DNA from: Bog-756 sp963778165
Lineage (GTDB): Bacteria; Actinomycetota; Acidimicrobiia; Acidimicrobiales; RAAP-2
Length of the DNA: 64,000 nt
Assembly: GCA_963778165.1 (NCBI GenBank)
Contig: CAVZTE010000005.1
Span: forward strand, 372,001-436,000
Direction of reading: 5' to 3'
Both the position numbers and the translations under genes were made by a program. Positions 1 to 8,129 of this stretch are shown here, one piece after another. How positions within the stretch are numbered: position 1 is the first letter of the stretch; each line of letters starts with the position of its first letter. The notes beneath the pieces are model-generated. The model saw only the letters and a list, made by a program, of their open reading frames with translations, did no database searches and was not told where the DNA came from.

Positions 1-2
1 AC

Positions 3-833
3 TTCAAGAAACCGGCCTTTGCCACGTCCACGGTGATCGCCTTCACCGCCTACTTCGGGACGTTCTCCATCTTCTTCATGGTGGCGCTGTACCTCCAGGT
101 GGTGGTGGCGGTCAGTCCCCTGGGCCTGGCCCTCGACTTCGTGCCCCTGGCCGTGGGCATGGTGGCGTCATCACTGCTGACCGGGCGTTGGGTGGCAGCC
201 CAAGGGCCCCGCCTCCCCATGGCCACCGGCTGCCTGTTGGCCGGGATCGGGATCCTGCTGACCAACTCCATGGTCACCCCCCACGTCGGGATCGGCCAGA
301 TCGGTTGGACCATGTTCATCGCCGGGGTGGGGGTGGGCATGGCGCTGGTCCCGGTGACTTCGGCCTCCCTGGGATCGGTCCCCGCCGAGCACTCGGGCAT
401 GGCCGCCTCGACCACCAACACCTTCCGGGAGCTGGGCGCGGTGGTGGGGGTGGCGGTCCTGGGGTCGATCGTCAACGGCCAGCTGACCGTGAACCTGGTC
501 CGCAAGCTCACCGCCATCGGCATTCCCAAGCAGTACCAGTCCCTGGTGGTGTCGGCGGTGACCACCGGGTCCTACTCCAGTGAGTCGAAGTCGGCCACGG
601 CCAAGAGCCCGGCCATCACCCACATCGTCCACGAGGTGACCACGGCGGCCTACGGGGCCTTCGGACGCGGCCTGCACCTCTCGCTCACCATCGCCGGCCT
701 CCTCCTCCTGGCCTCCGCCCTCCTGGCCTTGACCACCGTCTACGGCCGGAAGATCCACCTCGAGCGGGTCCACTCCGAGGAAGGGCACCTGCTCCACATC
801 TCGATGGAGAGCGCACCCGAGCCCGTGGCCTGA
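3..833 (+). CDS. DHA2-type MFS drug efflux transporter, C-terminal part
   Basis: The reading frame is open to the left edge of the window, so the N-terminal half lies outside. About 276 codons are visible. They contain several long hydrophobic helices, a Gly-rich turn (GVGVGMALVPVTSASLG) and a C-terminal cytosolic tail after the last membrane helix. Layout and sequence fit the second half of the EmrB/QacA (DHA2, 14-helix) proton antiporters, which export drugs or other hydrophobic compounds through the cytoplasmic membrane. The motif around EHSGMAASTTNTFRELGAVVG is typical of helix 11-12 of this family. The substrate cannot be read from the sequence. The next gene follows after about 80 bp on the same strand and is unrelated. 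Confidence 0.85.
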   Translation, partial: FKKPAFATSTVIAFTAYFGTFSIFFMVALYLQVVVAVSPLGLALDFVPLAVGMVASSLLTGRWVAAQGPRLPMATGCLLAGIGILLTNSMVTPHVGIGQIGWTMFIAGVGVGMALVPVTSASLGSVPAEHSGMAASTTNTFRELGAVVGVAVLGSIVNGQLTVNLVRKLTAIGIPKQYQSLVVSAVTTGSYSSESKSATAKSPAITHIVHEVTTAAYGAFGRGLHLSLTIAGLLLLASALLALTTVYGRKIHLERVHSEEGHLLHISMESAPEPVA

Positions 834-914
834 CCGGGGCGGCCGCCACTCCCCCGGCCCTCGCTGAGCACCACGACACTCAAGGCGCGGGCCGGGCCGG
901 TCGATGTCTGACCC

Positions 915-1211
915 ATGCGTTCGCGACCCGAAGACTCCGTGTGGCCCGCCACGGCCCGCACCGACCGGACCGCCTCCCCCCAGCCGCGCCGCCTCACCCA
1001 TCTCACCGACGAACAGCTCCTGATCGAGCGGGATCGCAGGCGGGCGGTGGTGGACCATCTCGTCAGATACCCCGGCACGTCGCCGGCGGTAGGCCCGCTG
1101 CTGGAACGAGCCGACCGCGACATCGAACGGATCACGGCCGAGCTCATAGGGCGGGTGGCGGCCCGGGGAGAGTGGTCCTCGGACCCGCTCACCCGCTCCC
1201 GGCTGGCCTGA
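915..1211 (+). CDS. small hydrophilic hypothetical protein
   Basis: An ATG start gives a 98-residue Arg-rich protein with no membrane segment, signal peptide or recognised motif. The central part (LTDEQLLIERDRRRAVVDHL followed by a second charged stretch) should form two amphipathic helices, so a small helical or DNA/protein-binding role is possible but not shown. No clear ribosome binding site precedes the ATG. Base composition matches the coding neighbours. I do not recognise the family. It could be spurious, although third-position GC and the absence of a better frame favour a real gene. Confidence 0.5.
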   Translation: MRSRPEDSVWPATARTDRTASPQPRRLTHLTDEQLLIERDRRRAVVDHLVRYPGTSPAVGPLLERADRDIERITAELIGRVAARGEWSSDPLTRSRLA

Positions 1212-1270
1212 CCACCGGCCAGCCACCGACCAGCCACCGGCCGCCGGCCACCGGAGCCGCACCGCGCCCG

Positions 1271-1783
1271 TCACTCCGCCGGCAACCCACGGACACGCCG
1301 CACCGCGGTCAGATAGTCGTCGACCGAAAGTGTCCACCGGCACAGATCCACGCCGGGATCGGGGTCGATCGATCGCATCTCCGCCAGCAAGCTCCTGGTC
1401 AGCTCCGCTCCGGAGAGGACCGTTCCGACCGCCCGCACCCGGGCCCACACGGCGATGGCCGCCGGACTGGGGGCGAACCGATGGTCGTACTCGGCCAGCA
1501 GGCCGGAACCGATGAGCCTGGACACGGCCCAGCCGAACTGGTGCCGATCCATCAGAGCCGGGGGTGAGCTCGACCGGCGAGTGGCTGCCACCACCTCGGC
1601 CAGCCCCACGGCCGACCCGCCTCCGGCCAACATCACCGAGCTGAGCAGCCAGGCGTCCCGCCAGTACCACTCGGGCGCCGGACCGGCGGCCACGTGGGTG
1701 CGCCGGGCCCCCGCTGTGGCGGCACTCCGGACGAGCGGCGTCTGCACCGCCACGGCACTCCGGCCGACCCGCAGCCCCGTCAT
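1271..1783 (-). CDS. actinobacterial hypothetical protein, winged-helix-like
   Basis: The frame is open further upstream, but I chose the internal ATG at 1783 (MTGLRVGRS) because sequence before it is low-complexity and overlaps the upstream regulatory region. The 170-residue product has the pattern EWYWRDAWLLSSVMLAGGG, then a helical segment ending DRHQFGWAVSRLIGSGLLAE, then RFAPSPAAIAVW. That arrangement, a helix pair followed by a strand and turn, resembles small actinobacterial proteins with a degenerate winged-helix fold that are often annotated as hypothetical. Function is unknown. It is convergent with the small gene to its left, and the large regulator to its right reads away from it. 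Confidence 0.55.
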   Translation of the reverse strand: MTGLRVGRSAVAVQTPLVRSAATAGARRTHVAAGPAPEWYWRDAWLLSSVMLAGGGSAVGLAEVVAATRRSSSPPALMDRHQFGWAVSRLIGSGLLAEYDHRFAPSPAAIAVWARVRAVGTVLSGAELTRSLLAEMRSIDPDPGVDLCRWTLSVDDYLTAVRRVRGLPAE

Positions 1784-2243
1784 GGCGACGTTACGCCCGG
1801 CCCGCGCCGGTTCGCCGATCCGCTCCACCCCCGCCGTCTTGGTGGCATCCGCCTCTCCGGCCACGCCCAAATGGTGACAGGTGACGGCCACAATGCGCCA
1901 GGGAATGCGATTCCGGGAGCCGGAGCCATACCCGAGGATGTTGCACGCCCACCCCAATATGTGCTGTTCTTGCCCGGTCGGTGCTGAACCGCCGAGTTCG
2001 GCCGAGCGGCTTCAGCTCCATTACGCCGGTGGGCGAAGCTCACCGCAGAGCTGCTCGCTTACCACCGGTCGAGTCAACCTCTTTGGACACCCTCTTGGAC
2101 ACGGCCCCGTCGATACCGGACACCCCGCGGCGTAGCCCAGGGGGAGCGTGGGCGACGCCTCCCACCGACACGTCTGCCCCAGGGACGGCCGCCCCGGACA
2201 CCCCAGCCCCAGCTCCAGCTCCAGCTCCAAAGGAACCGAAGCG
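1784..2243. other. intergenic region between divergent genes
   Basis: About 460 bp separate the start of the minus-strand hypothetical gene from the chosen start of the BTAD regulator. The right end holds a short AGCTCC repeat (about 2203-2232) that would read as a serine run if the regulator started at GTG 2148. I see no RNA gene or clear operator here. Confidence 0.4.
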
Positions 2244-5200
2244 GTGGCCGCCACGAGTGCGGTAGCCCGGCCGGCATCGGGGTCGCCTCTGTACTTCAGC
2301 GTCCTCGGTCCGCTCAGCGTCATCGGGCCGGACGGGCCGCTGGTCATCGCCGGTGCCCGCCGGCGCGCCGTTCTGATCCGCCTGCTCGTGGCCCGGGGCC
2401 GGCCGGTGCCCCTCGGGGTGCTGGCCGAGGACGTGTGGGACGGTGAGCCTCCTCCCGGGGTGGCCTCCACCCTCCGGAGCCACCTGTCGCTCCTCCGCCA
2501 ATCGCTGGGGGCCGATCGGTTGTTCACCCGCAACGGCGCGGCGGTGTTGGAGGTTCACCCCGGGGAGTACGACGTGGCCTCGTTCGAGTCCGGGTCGGTG
2601 CAAGCTCGCCAGGCGGTGGCCCACGGTGACCTGGGTGAGGCGGTGGACCACCTCGACCAGGCCCTGAGCCTGTGGCGAGGCCCGGCCCTGGACGATGTGG
2701 CCGGTCTGTCGTGGGCCCTACCCGAGGTGGCCCGGCTCGACGATGAACGGCTGGCCGCCACCACCGCGCTCCTCGAGGCCCTGCTGGCCAGGGGGGACCA
2801 CCAGCGGGTGGTGAACGAGGCCGAGCGGGCGGTGCGCGACCATCCGTTCCGCGAGCAGCTCTGGGCCCTCCTCATGTACGGCCTCTACCGGTCCGGGCGC
2901 CAAGCCGAGGCTCTCCGCGCCTACCAACGTCTGCGGACCGAACTGGACGACGAGCTCGGCATCGAGCCGTCACCCACCCTGCGCCGCCTGGAGCAGGCCA
3001 TCCTGGAACAGGATCCGTCCATCGAGTGGAGAGGGTTCGGAGTGGCCACGGCGGAGGCCCCGCCGATTGCCCGCTACGCCAGAGGGCGGGAGGAGCCGGC
3101 CGGATCGGATCTCACCTGGCTCCCCGACGACGAGTCGCCCACCTTCGTCGGGCGGGAGGCCGAATTCGAGCAGGCCATGGCGTCCCGTGAGCGGGCGGCC
3201 CGAGGAGGCCTGGCCCTGTTGATCGTCACCGGTGAGCCCGGCATCGGCAAGACCCGGCTGGCGGCAGAGGTGGCCCGTACCTGCTCGGGCCTCGGGGACC
3301 TGGTGCTCTACGGCCGGTGCGACGAGGCCCCCCTCTCCTCCTTCCAGGGCTTCCGCCAGGCCCTGAGCCGGGTCCTGTCCACTCCCGTCGGACAGGCGGC
3401 ACTGGCCGACATCGGACCGTTGCGTGCCCCGTTGTCGCAGGTGGTCCCCGAGGTGGGGGTGGGAGTGGGAGTGGGAGCCGGAGCGGGGGTGGGGCCGGGG
3501 GCCGATCCGGATCCGGACCGCTCGGTGTCCGGCGCCGAGGCCGAGCGGTTCCAGTCCTTCGAAGCAGTGGTGGCGCTGGTGGGATCGCTGGCCCGGAGCT
3601 GTCCGGTGGTCCTGGTGCTGGAGGATCTGCACTGGGCCGATGCCCCGGCGGTGTCGCTGCTCGAACATCTGCTCCGGTCGGAACTGGATGCGCCGGCACT
3701 GGTGGTGGCCACCTGCCGGGACACCGATCCCGGAGGCAAGAGTTGGCTGTCCGAGGGCCTGGTGGGGCTACGACGAACCACCGATGTGACCCGGGTCGAC
3801 CTGGCCGGGCTGTCCCCGGCCATGTCCTTCGCCCTGTTCCAGGACGCCGTGGGGTCCGGGGTGGAGACCGAGGACCCCAGTGGAGAGGGACTGCGGGACT
3901 ACACCGGGGGGAACCCGTTCTTCCTCCAGGAGGTGGCCTCCGACGTGCTGGCCCGGGGGAGCCCACTGGACGAGGTGCTCCCGGTCATCACCAACTGGGG
4001 ATCGTCGGTGCCGGAGCGCTTGCGGGACCTGGTCCACTGGCGGCTGACCCGGCTCTCGGACGAATGCACCCGGGTGCTCTCGGTGGCGTCGCTGATGGGC
4101 TTCCACTTCCAGGTCGGGACGGTGTTGGCCTCGACCGACTTCGACGAGACCACCGTGCTGTCGGTCATCGACGAGGCCTTGGCCGCCGGAGTGATCAGCG
4201 AGATCGTCGACCGGCCGGACAGCTATCGGTTCGTCCACGACGTGGTCCGCCAGGCCCTGGACGGCGACCTGGGCAGCGCCCGTCGGGTCCGCACCCACCT
4301 GCGCATCGCCCAGGCGCTGGAGCAGCAGTACGGCAGCGATCCGGCCCGGGCCCCCGAGATCGCCCTGCACTACTGCAGCGGGATCGCCGCCGGTTCGGCC
4401 GAGCGGGCCTGCTTCTTCTCGCGGGCCGCCGGAGTCGCCGCCCTGAGCGAGGTGGCCTACGAGTCGGCGGTGTCCCACTTCCTCCAGGCGTTGGACATCA
4501 CCACCAGTCACTTCCCCGAGGACGAGGTCGGCCGGTGCGACCTGTTGCTGCTGCTGGCCGACGCCATGGTCAAGGCCGGTCGGCTGGTGGAGGCGGACGA
4601 ACGGTTCGAGCAGGCCTTCGACGAGGGCCGCCGGCTGGGTCGCCGCGACGTGGTCGCCGCCGCCGCCCTCGGGTTCGGCGGGGTGCTGCCGGCCGGGGTG
4701 GAGCCGAGTGACACCGGGCGCCGGCTGCTCCAGACGGTGCTCGCCGACCCGGAGCAGGACGACCCGAGGAACCGGGCCCTGGCCCTCGGGCGGTTGGCCC
4801 ACTGGGAGCATTTCTCCCTGCCCCGCCAGGAGCGGAGGAAGCTGGCCGACCAGGCGGTGGCCGTGGCCCGGGAGCAGGGCGACCTGTTGACCTTGGCCGC
4901 CACCCTCGAGTACCGGTACTGGGCGCTGTGCGGCCCGGACGAAGTGGACCACCAGGTGGCGGCCGGCCGCGCCATCCGGGAGATCGGGGAGGAGTTCGAG
5001 AAGCCCGAGTTGGCCCTGCGGGGGTTGAAGTGCGAGCTCCACGCCCAGTTCGAGGCCGGTGAGTTCGCGGCCGCCAACCGGCTGGCCGACGAGATGCGCG
5101 AGCTGGCCGAGCAGGTCCGTCAACCCGAGTACCTTCGCCTGGGGTTCATGTGGGACAGCCTCACGGCGGGCATCCAGGGCCACTTCGAGGAGGCCGAGCG

Positions 5201-5774
5201 GGCGGCCGCCGAGGCCTTCGAGATCTTCCGGCGCAGCGGTCACTCCCAGGCCGGGGTGATCTCGGTGGGGCTGAGCATGACCTGGCTGTGGCTCCAGGGT
5301 CGCATCGCCGAGATGGAGCCCATGTTGGAGCTGTACCGGACGGGGCGGTCGTCCATCGGGGAGCGGGCCCTGTTCGCCTGGATCGCGGCCGAAGCGGGCC
5401 GGCACGACACGGCCCGGGACATGCTGACCAGCCTGTCGCCCGAGTCGGTGGCGGCCGCCGATCGCAACTTCCACTGGTGGTACACGATGGTCGGGCTCAG
5501 CCATGCCGCCTGCCAACTCCAGGATGCCCGGTGGGCCGACGCCCTCTACGGGATCATCCTTCCCTTCGCCTCCCACAACTGCCGGGTGGGTCAGGCCACC
5601 TTCCTCGGCTCGGCCTCGTACTACCTCGGCTCCCTGGCCACGGTGGCCGGTCGGCCCGATACCGCCGTCTCCCATCTGCAGGATGCCCTGGTCCGCCACC
5701 GGGAGATGAACGCCATCCCGTTCATCGATCTCACCGAGCAGGCCCTGGCCCTGGCCACCACCGGTCGGGCCTGA
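2244..5774 (+). CDS. BTAD/AAA-ATPase/TPR large transcriptional regulator
   Basis: The start is set at GTG 2244, preceded by AAAGGA at suitable distance. A longer frame from GTG 2148 would add a serine-rich tail with a poorly placed ribosome site. The product is about 1176 residues. An N-terminal OmpR/SARP-type winged helix (YFSVLGPLSVIGPDG, RRRAVLIRLLVA) leads into a bacterial transcriptional activation domain (ALSLWRGPALDDVAG, FREQLWALLMYGLYRSGRQ). A STAND/AAA ATPase follows, with Walker A GEPGIGKTRL near residue 330 and Walker B LVLEDLHWAD, and the long C-terminal half is TPR-like helical repeats. This is the architecture of large ATP-dependent activators such as AfsR relatives, but no C-terminal LuxR helix-turn-helix is present. 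A Gly/Val run (about 3452-3500) lies between Walker A and B. Target genes are unknown; the lipid-acting genes downstream are candidates only by proximity. Confidence 0.85.
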   Translation: MAATSAVARPASGSPLYFSVLGPLSVIGPDGPLVIAGARRRAVLIRLLVARGRPVPLGVLAEDVWDGEPPPGVASTLRSHLSLLRQSLGADRLFTRNGAAVLEVHPGEYDVASFESGSVQARQAVAHGDLGEAVDHLDQALSLWRGPALDDVAGLSWALPEVARLDDERLAATTALLEALLARGDHQRVVNEAERAVRDHPFREQLWALLMYGLYRSGRQAEALRAYQRLRTELDDELGIEPSPTLRRLEQAILEQDPSIEWRGFGVATAEAPPIARYARGREEPAGSDLTWLPDDESPTFVGREAEFEQAMASRERAARGGLALLIVTGEPGIGKTRLAAEVARTCSGLGDLVLYGRCDEAPLSSFQGFRQALSRVLSTPVGQAALADIGPLRAPLSQVVPEVGVGVGVGAGAGVGPGADPDPDRSVSGAEAERFQSFEAVVALVGSLARSCPVVLVLEDLHWADAPAVSLLEHLLRSELDAPALVVATCRDTDPGGKSWLSEGLVGLRRTTDVTRVDLAGLSPAMSFALFQDAVGSGVETEDPSGEGLRDYTGGNPFFLQEVASDVLARGSPLDEVLPVITNWGSSVPERLRDLVHWRLTRLSDECTRVLSVASLMGFHFQVGTVLASTDFDETTVLSVIDEALAAGVISEIVDRPDSYRFVHDVVRQALDGDLGSARRVRTHLRIAQALEQQYGSDPARAPEIALHYCSGIAAGSAERACFFSRAAGVAALSEVAYESAVSHFLQALDITTSHFPEDEVGRCDLLLLLADAMVKAGRLVEADERFEQAFDEGRRLGRRDVVAAAALGFGGVLPAGVEPSDTGRRLLQTVLADPEQDDPRNRALALGRLAHWEHFSLPRQERRKLADQAVAVAREQGDLLTLAATLEYRYWALCGPDEVDHQVAAGRAIREIGEEFEKPELALRGLKCELHAQFEAGEFAAANRLADEMRELAEQVRQPEYLRLGFMWDSLTAGIQGHFEEAERAAAEAFEIFRRSGHSQAGVISVGLSMTWLWLQGRIAEMEPMLELYRTGRSSIGERALFAWIAAEAGRHDTARDMLTSLSPESVAAADRNFHWWYTMVGLSHAACQLQDARWADALYGIILPFASHNCRVGQATFLGSASYYLGSLATVAGRPDTAVSHLQDALVRHREMNAIPFIDLTEQALALATTGRA

Positions 5775-5785
5775 GCAGAGCCCTC

Positions 5786-7600
5786 CTACGCCAGGGCGTG
5801 GGCGTCGAGGTGCTCCAGGATGTGGGGGAACACGTCGACCGAGGCCCGGCGGCCGATGATGCAATCGAGGTGGCCGTACCCCTCCAGGTAGGTCACCGAG
5901 AAGTTCCGGGCCGCCTGCTTCGACCCGAAGGCGCCATGGAGCCACTCGAGGGTCCGTGCGGTCCCTTCCGGATGGAAGATGTAGTTGCGGGTGCCGGACA
6001 GGAAGTGGATGGGTAGGTCCAGCCGCTCCACATGGGGCAGATAACGGTCCGTCCCATCGGCGGCCACGCAACGGCCGCGTTCCAGCATCAGGATCAAGTG
6101 GCGGAGTCCGGTCAGGTTGCCCACGCCGAAGAGGTTGCTGATCTCGCGGTGGGTGGCGTCATCGAGTTGGTCGTGCACGTGGGTAGATCCGTAGATGGCG
6201 TTGATCCATCGGCACACGGCCAGTCCGCAACGCTCCCCCCGGGGCACAGGCACCGGCCGCAGGGCCAGGTCCATGGCCATGTCGGCCAGCCCCAGGGCCG
6301 AGTCCGAGCTCAGTCGGGTGATGCCCAGCCGGGCCATCCCACTCCCGAGGTGGAGCGCGGCCTTGGCCTTGTTCAGTCTCGAGGTCACCGGAAGCACGGT
6401 GAACTGCGCACAGACGGCGGAACGGATCCCCTCGGTCCCGCTGAGGAGCGTCATGAGCAAGGACACCGATCCCACGCAGTGACCGAAGGCCTGGACGTCG
6501 TCACAGCCGGCGATGCGTCGCACCTCGTCCACGGCCCGGGGCCAGTCGATGGTGGCAATGTCGTCGATGGTGGCCTGGGACCAGGCCGAAGGGAGGTCGA
6601 TGCCGACACGGAAGTCGAAGAGCCACACGTCGTAGCGGTGCTCGACCAGGTACTCGAGCAGGCTGGGGTGATCGGTCTCCAGGGCGTAGGACGTGGCCGA
6701 CATGGCGTAGCCGGCGGCCAGCATGACCGGTCCCTTGGGGCCTCCCTGGTAACGGATCAGTCGGGAGCAGGCGTCGGGCACCGCCCGGTCGTGCCATGTT
6801 CCTCCCGGATCGCACCATCGGACGTCGTCGGCCTTGACCCCGCCCGGCTCCGGGAGGCGCCGGGGTGCCGGAGGAGGCTGGGGAAACCGGGCCCCTTCGT
6901 CCAGCACGCCGCCGTAGAAGGGTAGGAGTGACCGGAGGAAGTGGGAGGCGAACCGGTACCGGTGGTGCTCCCGGTCGAGCCGTCGGGGCACGTTGGTCAG
7001 GTTCATCGAGGCCAGCAGTCGGACCAGGGACCGGGGGGAGACCCGCAGGATGCCCCGGCCGCACTCCTGGGGCGGTTGGCCGTCGACCACTCGCTCGACC
7101 GTCAGGTACAAGGTGGTGGTCTCGGGCCAGGCCCGGTAGGCCCCTCCGTGGTGCACCACCTTGAACCCCCACAGTCGGTACCGGACCCCGTCCCGGGACT
7201 CGGCCTCGAGGCGGTAGCGCATGTGGTCGGTCTCCACGTGGGTGGGGTCGGGCCTCAGGAGCTCGAAGGTCCCCGCGGTGACGTTCAGTCCGCCCTCGCC
7301 CAGCGAGGGGGCGTCGATCAACCCGGTGATGGTGGCCGGCGTGGACAGGTCGGCCCAGAGGGCGGGGAGGTCGGGGTAGGTGATGGTGAGCCAGGTGGAC
7401 ATGGCCTGTCCCGAGCGCCGGCCCACCTCCTGGCCCTGGCGAAACCCGCCATGAGGGTCGACGACGTCGGCGAAGTATCCCGCCATGTGCTCGGTGAAGC
7501 GCAGCCCCGGCCGGGCCTCTTCCCCCTGGCCGCCGGCACCGGTCCCGTCGGGCGCCTCCCCCTCCCGACCTACGCCCGGATCTCCGTCCCTTTCCGGCAC
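5786..7600 (-). CDS. alpha/beta hydrolase of the cholesterol-oxidase-associated type
   Basis: The start is GTG 7600, with a GGAGGTG ribosome site ending about five bases upstream, giving 604 residues. The N-terminal 200 residues (FTEHMAGYF, LTITYPDLPALWADL, LWGFKVVHHGG) form the accessory region that precedes the hydrolase in known GMC-oxidase/hydrolase fusion proteins. The hydrolase core follows. The nucleophile elbow reads FGHCVGS with Cys375 in the usual Ser position, and YGHLDC near residue 577 carries the likely catalytic His. The expected acid position reads SGTRNYIFHPE, so the acid residue is not obvious. A partner role with the adjacent oxidase in steroid or lipid metabolism is inferred from the divergent arrangement and the fusion known elsewhere. 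The substrate is unknown. Confidence 0.8.
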   Translation of the reverse strand: MPERDGDPGVGREGEAPDGTGAGGQGEEARPGLRFTEHMAGYFADVVDPHGGFRQGQEVGRRSGQAMSTWLTITYPDLPALWADLSTPATITGLIDAPSLGEGGLNVTAGTFELLRPDPTHVETDHMRYRLEAESRDGVRYRLWGFKVVHHGGAYRAWPETTTLYLTVERVVDGQPPQECGRGILRVSPRSLVRLLASMNLTNVPRRLDREHHRYRFASHFLRSLLPFYGGVLDEGARFPQPPPAPRRLPEPGGVKADDVRWCDPGGTWHDRAVPDACSRLIRYQGGPKGPVMLAAGYAMSATSYALETDHPSLLEYLVEHRYDVWLFDFRVGIDLPSAWSQATIDDIATIDWPRAVDEVRRIAGCDDVQAFGHCVGSVSLLMTLLSGTEGIRSAVCAQFTVLPVTSRLNKAKAALHLGSGMARLGITRLSSDSALGLADMAMDLALRPVPVPRGERCGLAVCRWINAIYGSTHVHDQLDDATHREISNLFGVGNLTGLRHLILMLERGRCVAADGTDRYLPHVERLDLPIHFLSGTRNYIFHPEGTARTLEWLHGAFGSKQAARNFSVTYLEGYGHLDCIIGRRASVDVFPHILEHLDAHALA

Positions 7601-8129
7601 GACGCACCTCCGCTCGAGAACCCACCTGCACGAACCAACTGCCGCGACCCCCTCGGCCGGGTCCGTCCGCCCCCAGTCGCCGGAGCCCATTCAAACCGCT
7701 CCCGGGCCACCGTTTCGGTCGCCTCTCCGCCAACCACCTCGACATGGCACATCGACACCACCTGGACCTGGGAGGCCGGCATGGCGGATCGACAGCCCCC
7801 CGGGGGGATCAGGGGGCCTGCCGACACCACACAGCACGACAGCCGGCTCGATGGTGATCGACCCGGCTGCCGGCTGGTTCCGCCATGTGTCGTGGATGTA
7901 CCGGCCACATCAGCCAGCGCCACGTAAGACCATGATGACGCCCAGCTGTCCAATCTCTGTCCAATGGACGGGGATTCCCTGTCCAACTGCCGTGCAATGC
8001 CCTACGTTCTCTGTCCAACCGCGGTGCCACGGTCTACTTGCCGGCCTCGGGGCACCTGTTGGAAGATGACGTCCGTCCGGTAGATGGCGGCACTCCCCCA
8101 GGCGACAGCTCACGGAAACGGCGGATGAC
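7601..8129. other. 529-bp divergent intergenic region
   Basis: This stretch separates the hydrolase (reading left) from the GMC oxidase (reading right). No gene longer than a shadow frame is convincing. Its right half contains the phased CTGTCCAA repeats described separately. The remainder shows no recognisable structure. Confidence 0.5.
7946..8018 (+). promoter_or_regulatory. four helically phased CTGTCCAA direct repeats
   Basis: CTGTCCAA occurs at 7946, 7957, 7979 and 8011. The start-to-start distances are 11, 22 and 32 bp, close to whole turns of B-DNA. The second copy is also part of an inverted repeat GTCCA-A-TGGAC. The array lies 110-185 bp upstream of the GMC oxidase start and about 350 bp from the hydrolase start. 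Such spacing is typical of sites where a regulator binds several copies on one DNA face. The regulator is unknown. Confidence 0.55.

Noticed and set aside
171..1670. A 499-codon minus-strand frame antisense to the MFS gene
   Set aside because: Gly/Arg/His-rich shadow with no domain; the sense frame has membrane helices and known motifs.
2148..2243. Serine-rich N-terminal extension of the BTAD regulator from GTG 2148
   Set aside because: GGGGGAG lies almost in contact with that GTG, and the AGCTCC repeat looks noncoding; GTG 2244 has a better placed AAAGGA.
3768..6071. A 767-codon minus-strand frame antisense to the BTAD regulator
   Set aside because: Composition is that of a GC-rich shadow frame without motifs, while the plus-strand frame has clear ATPase and BTAD motifs.
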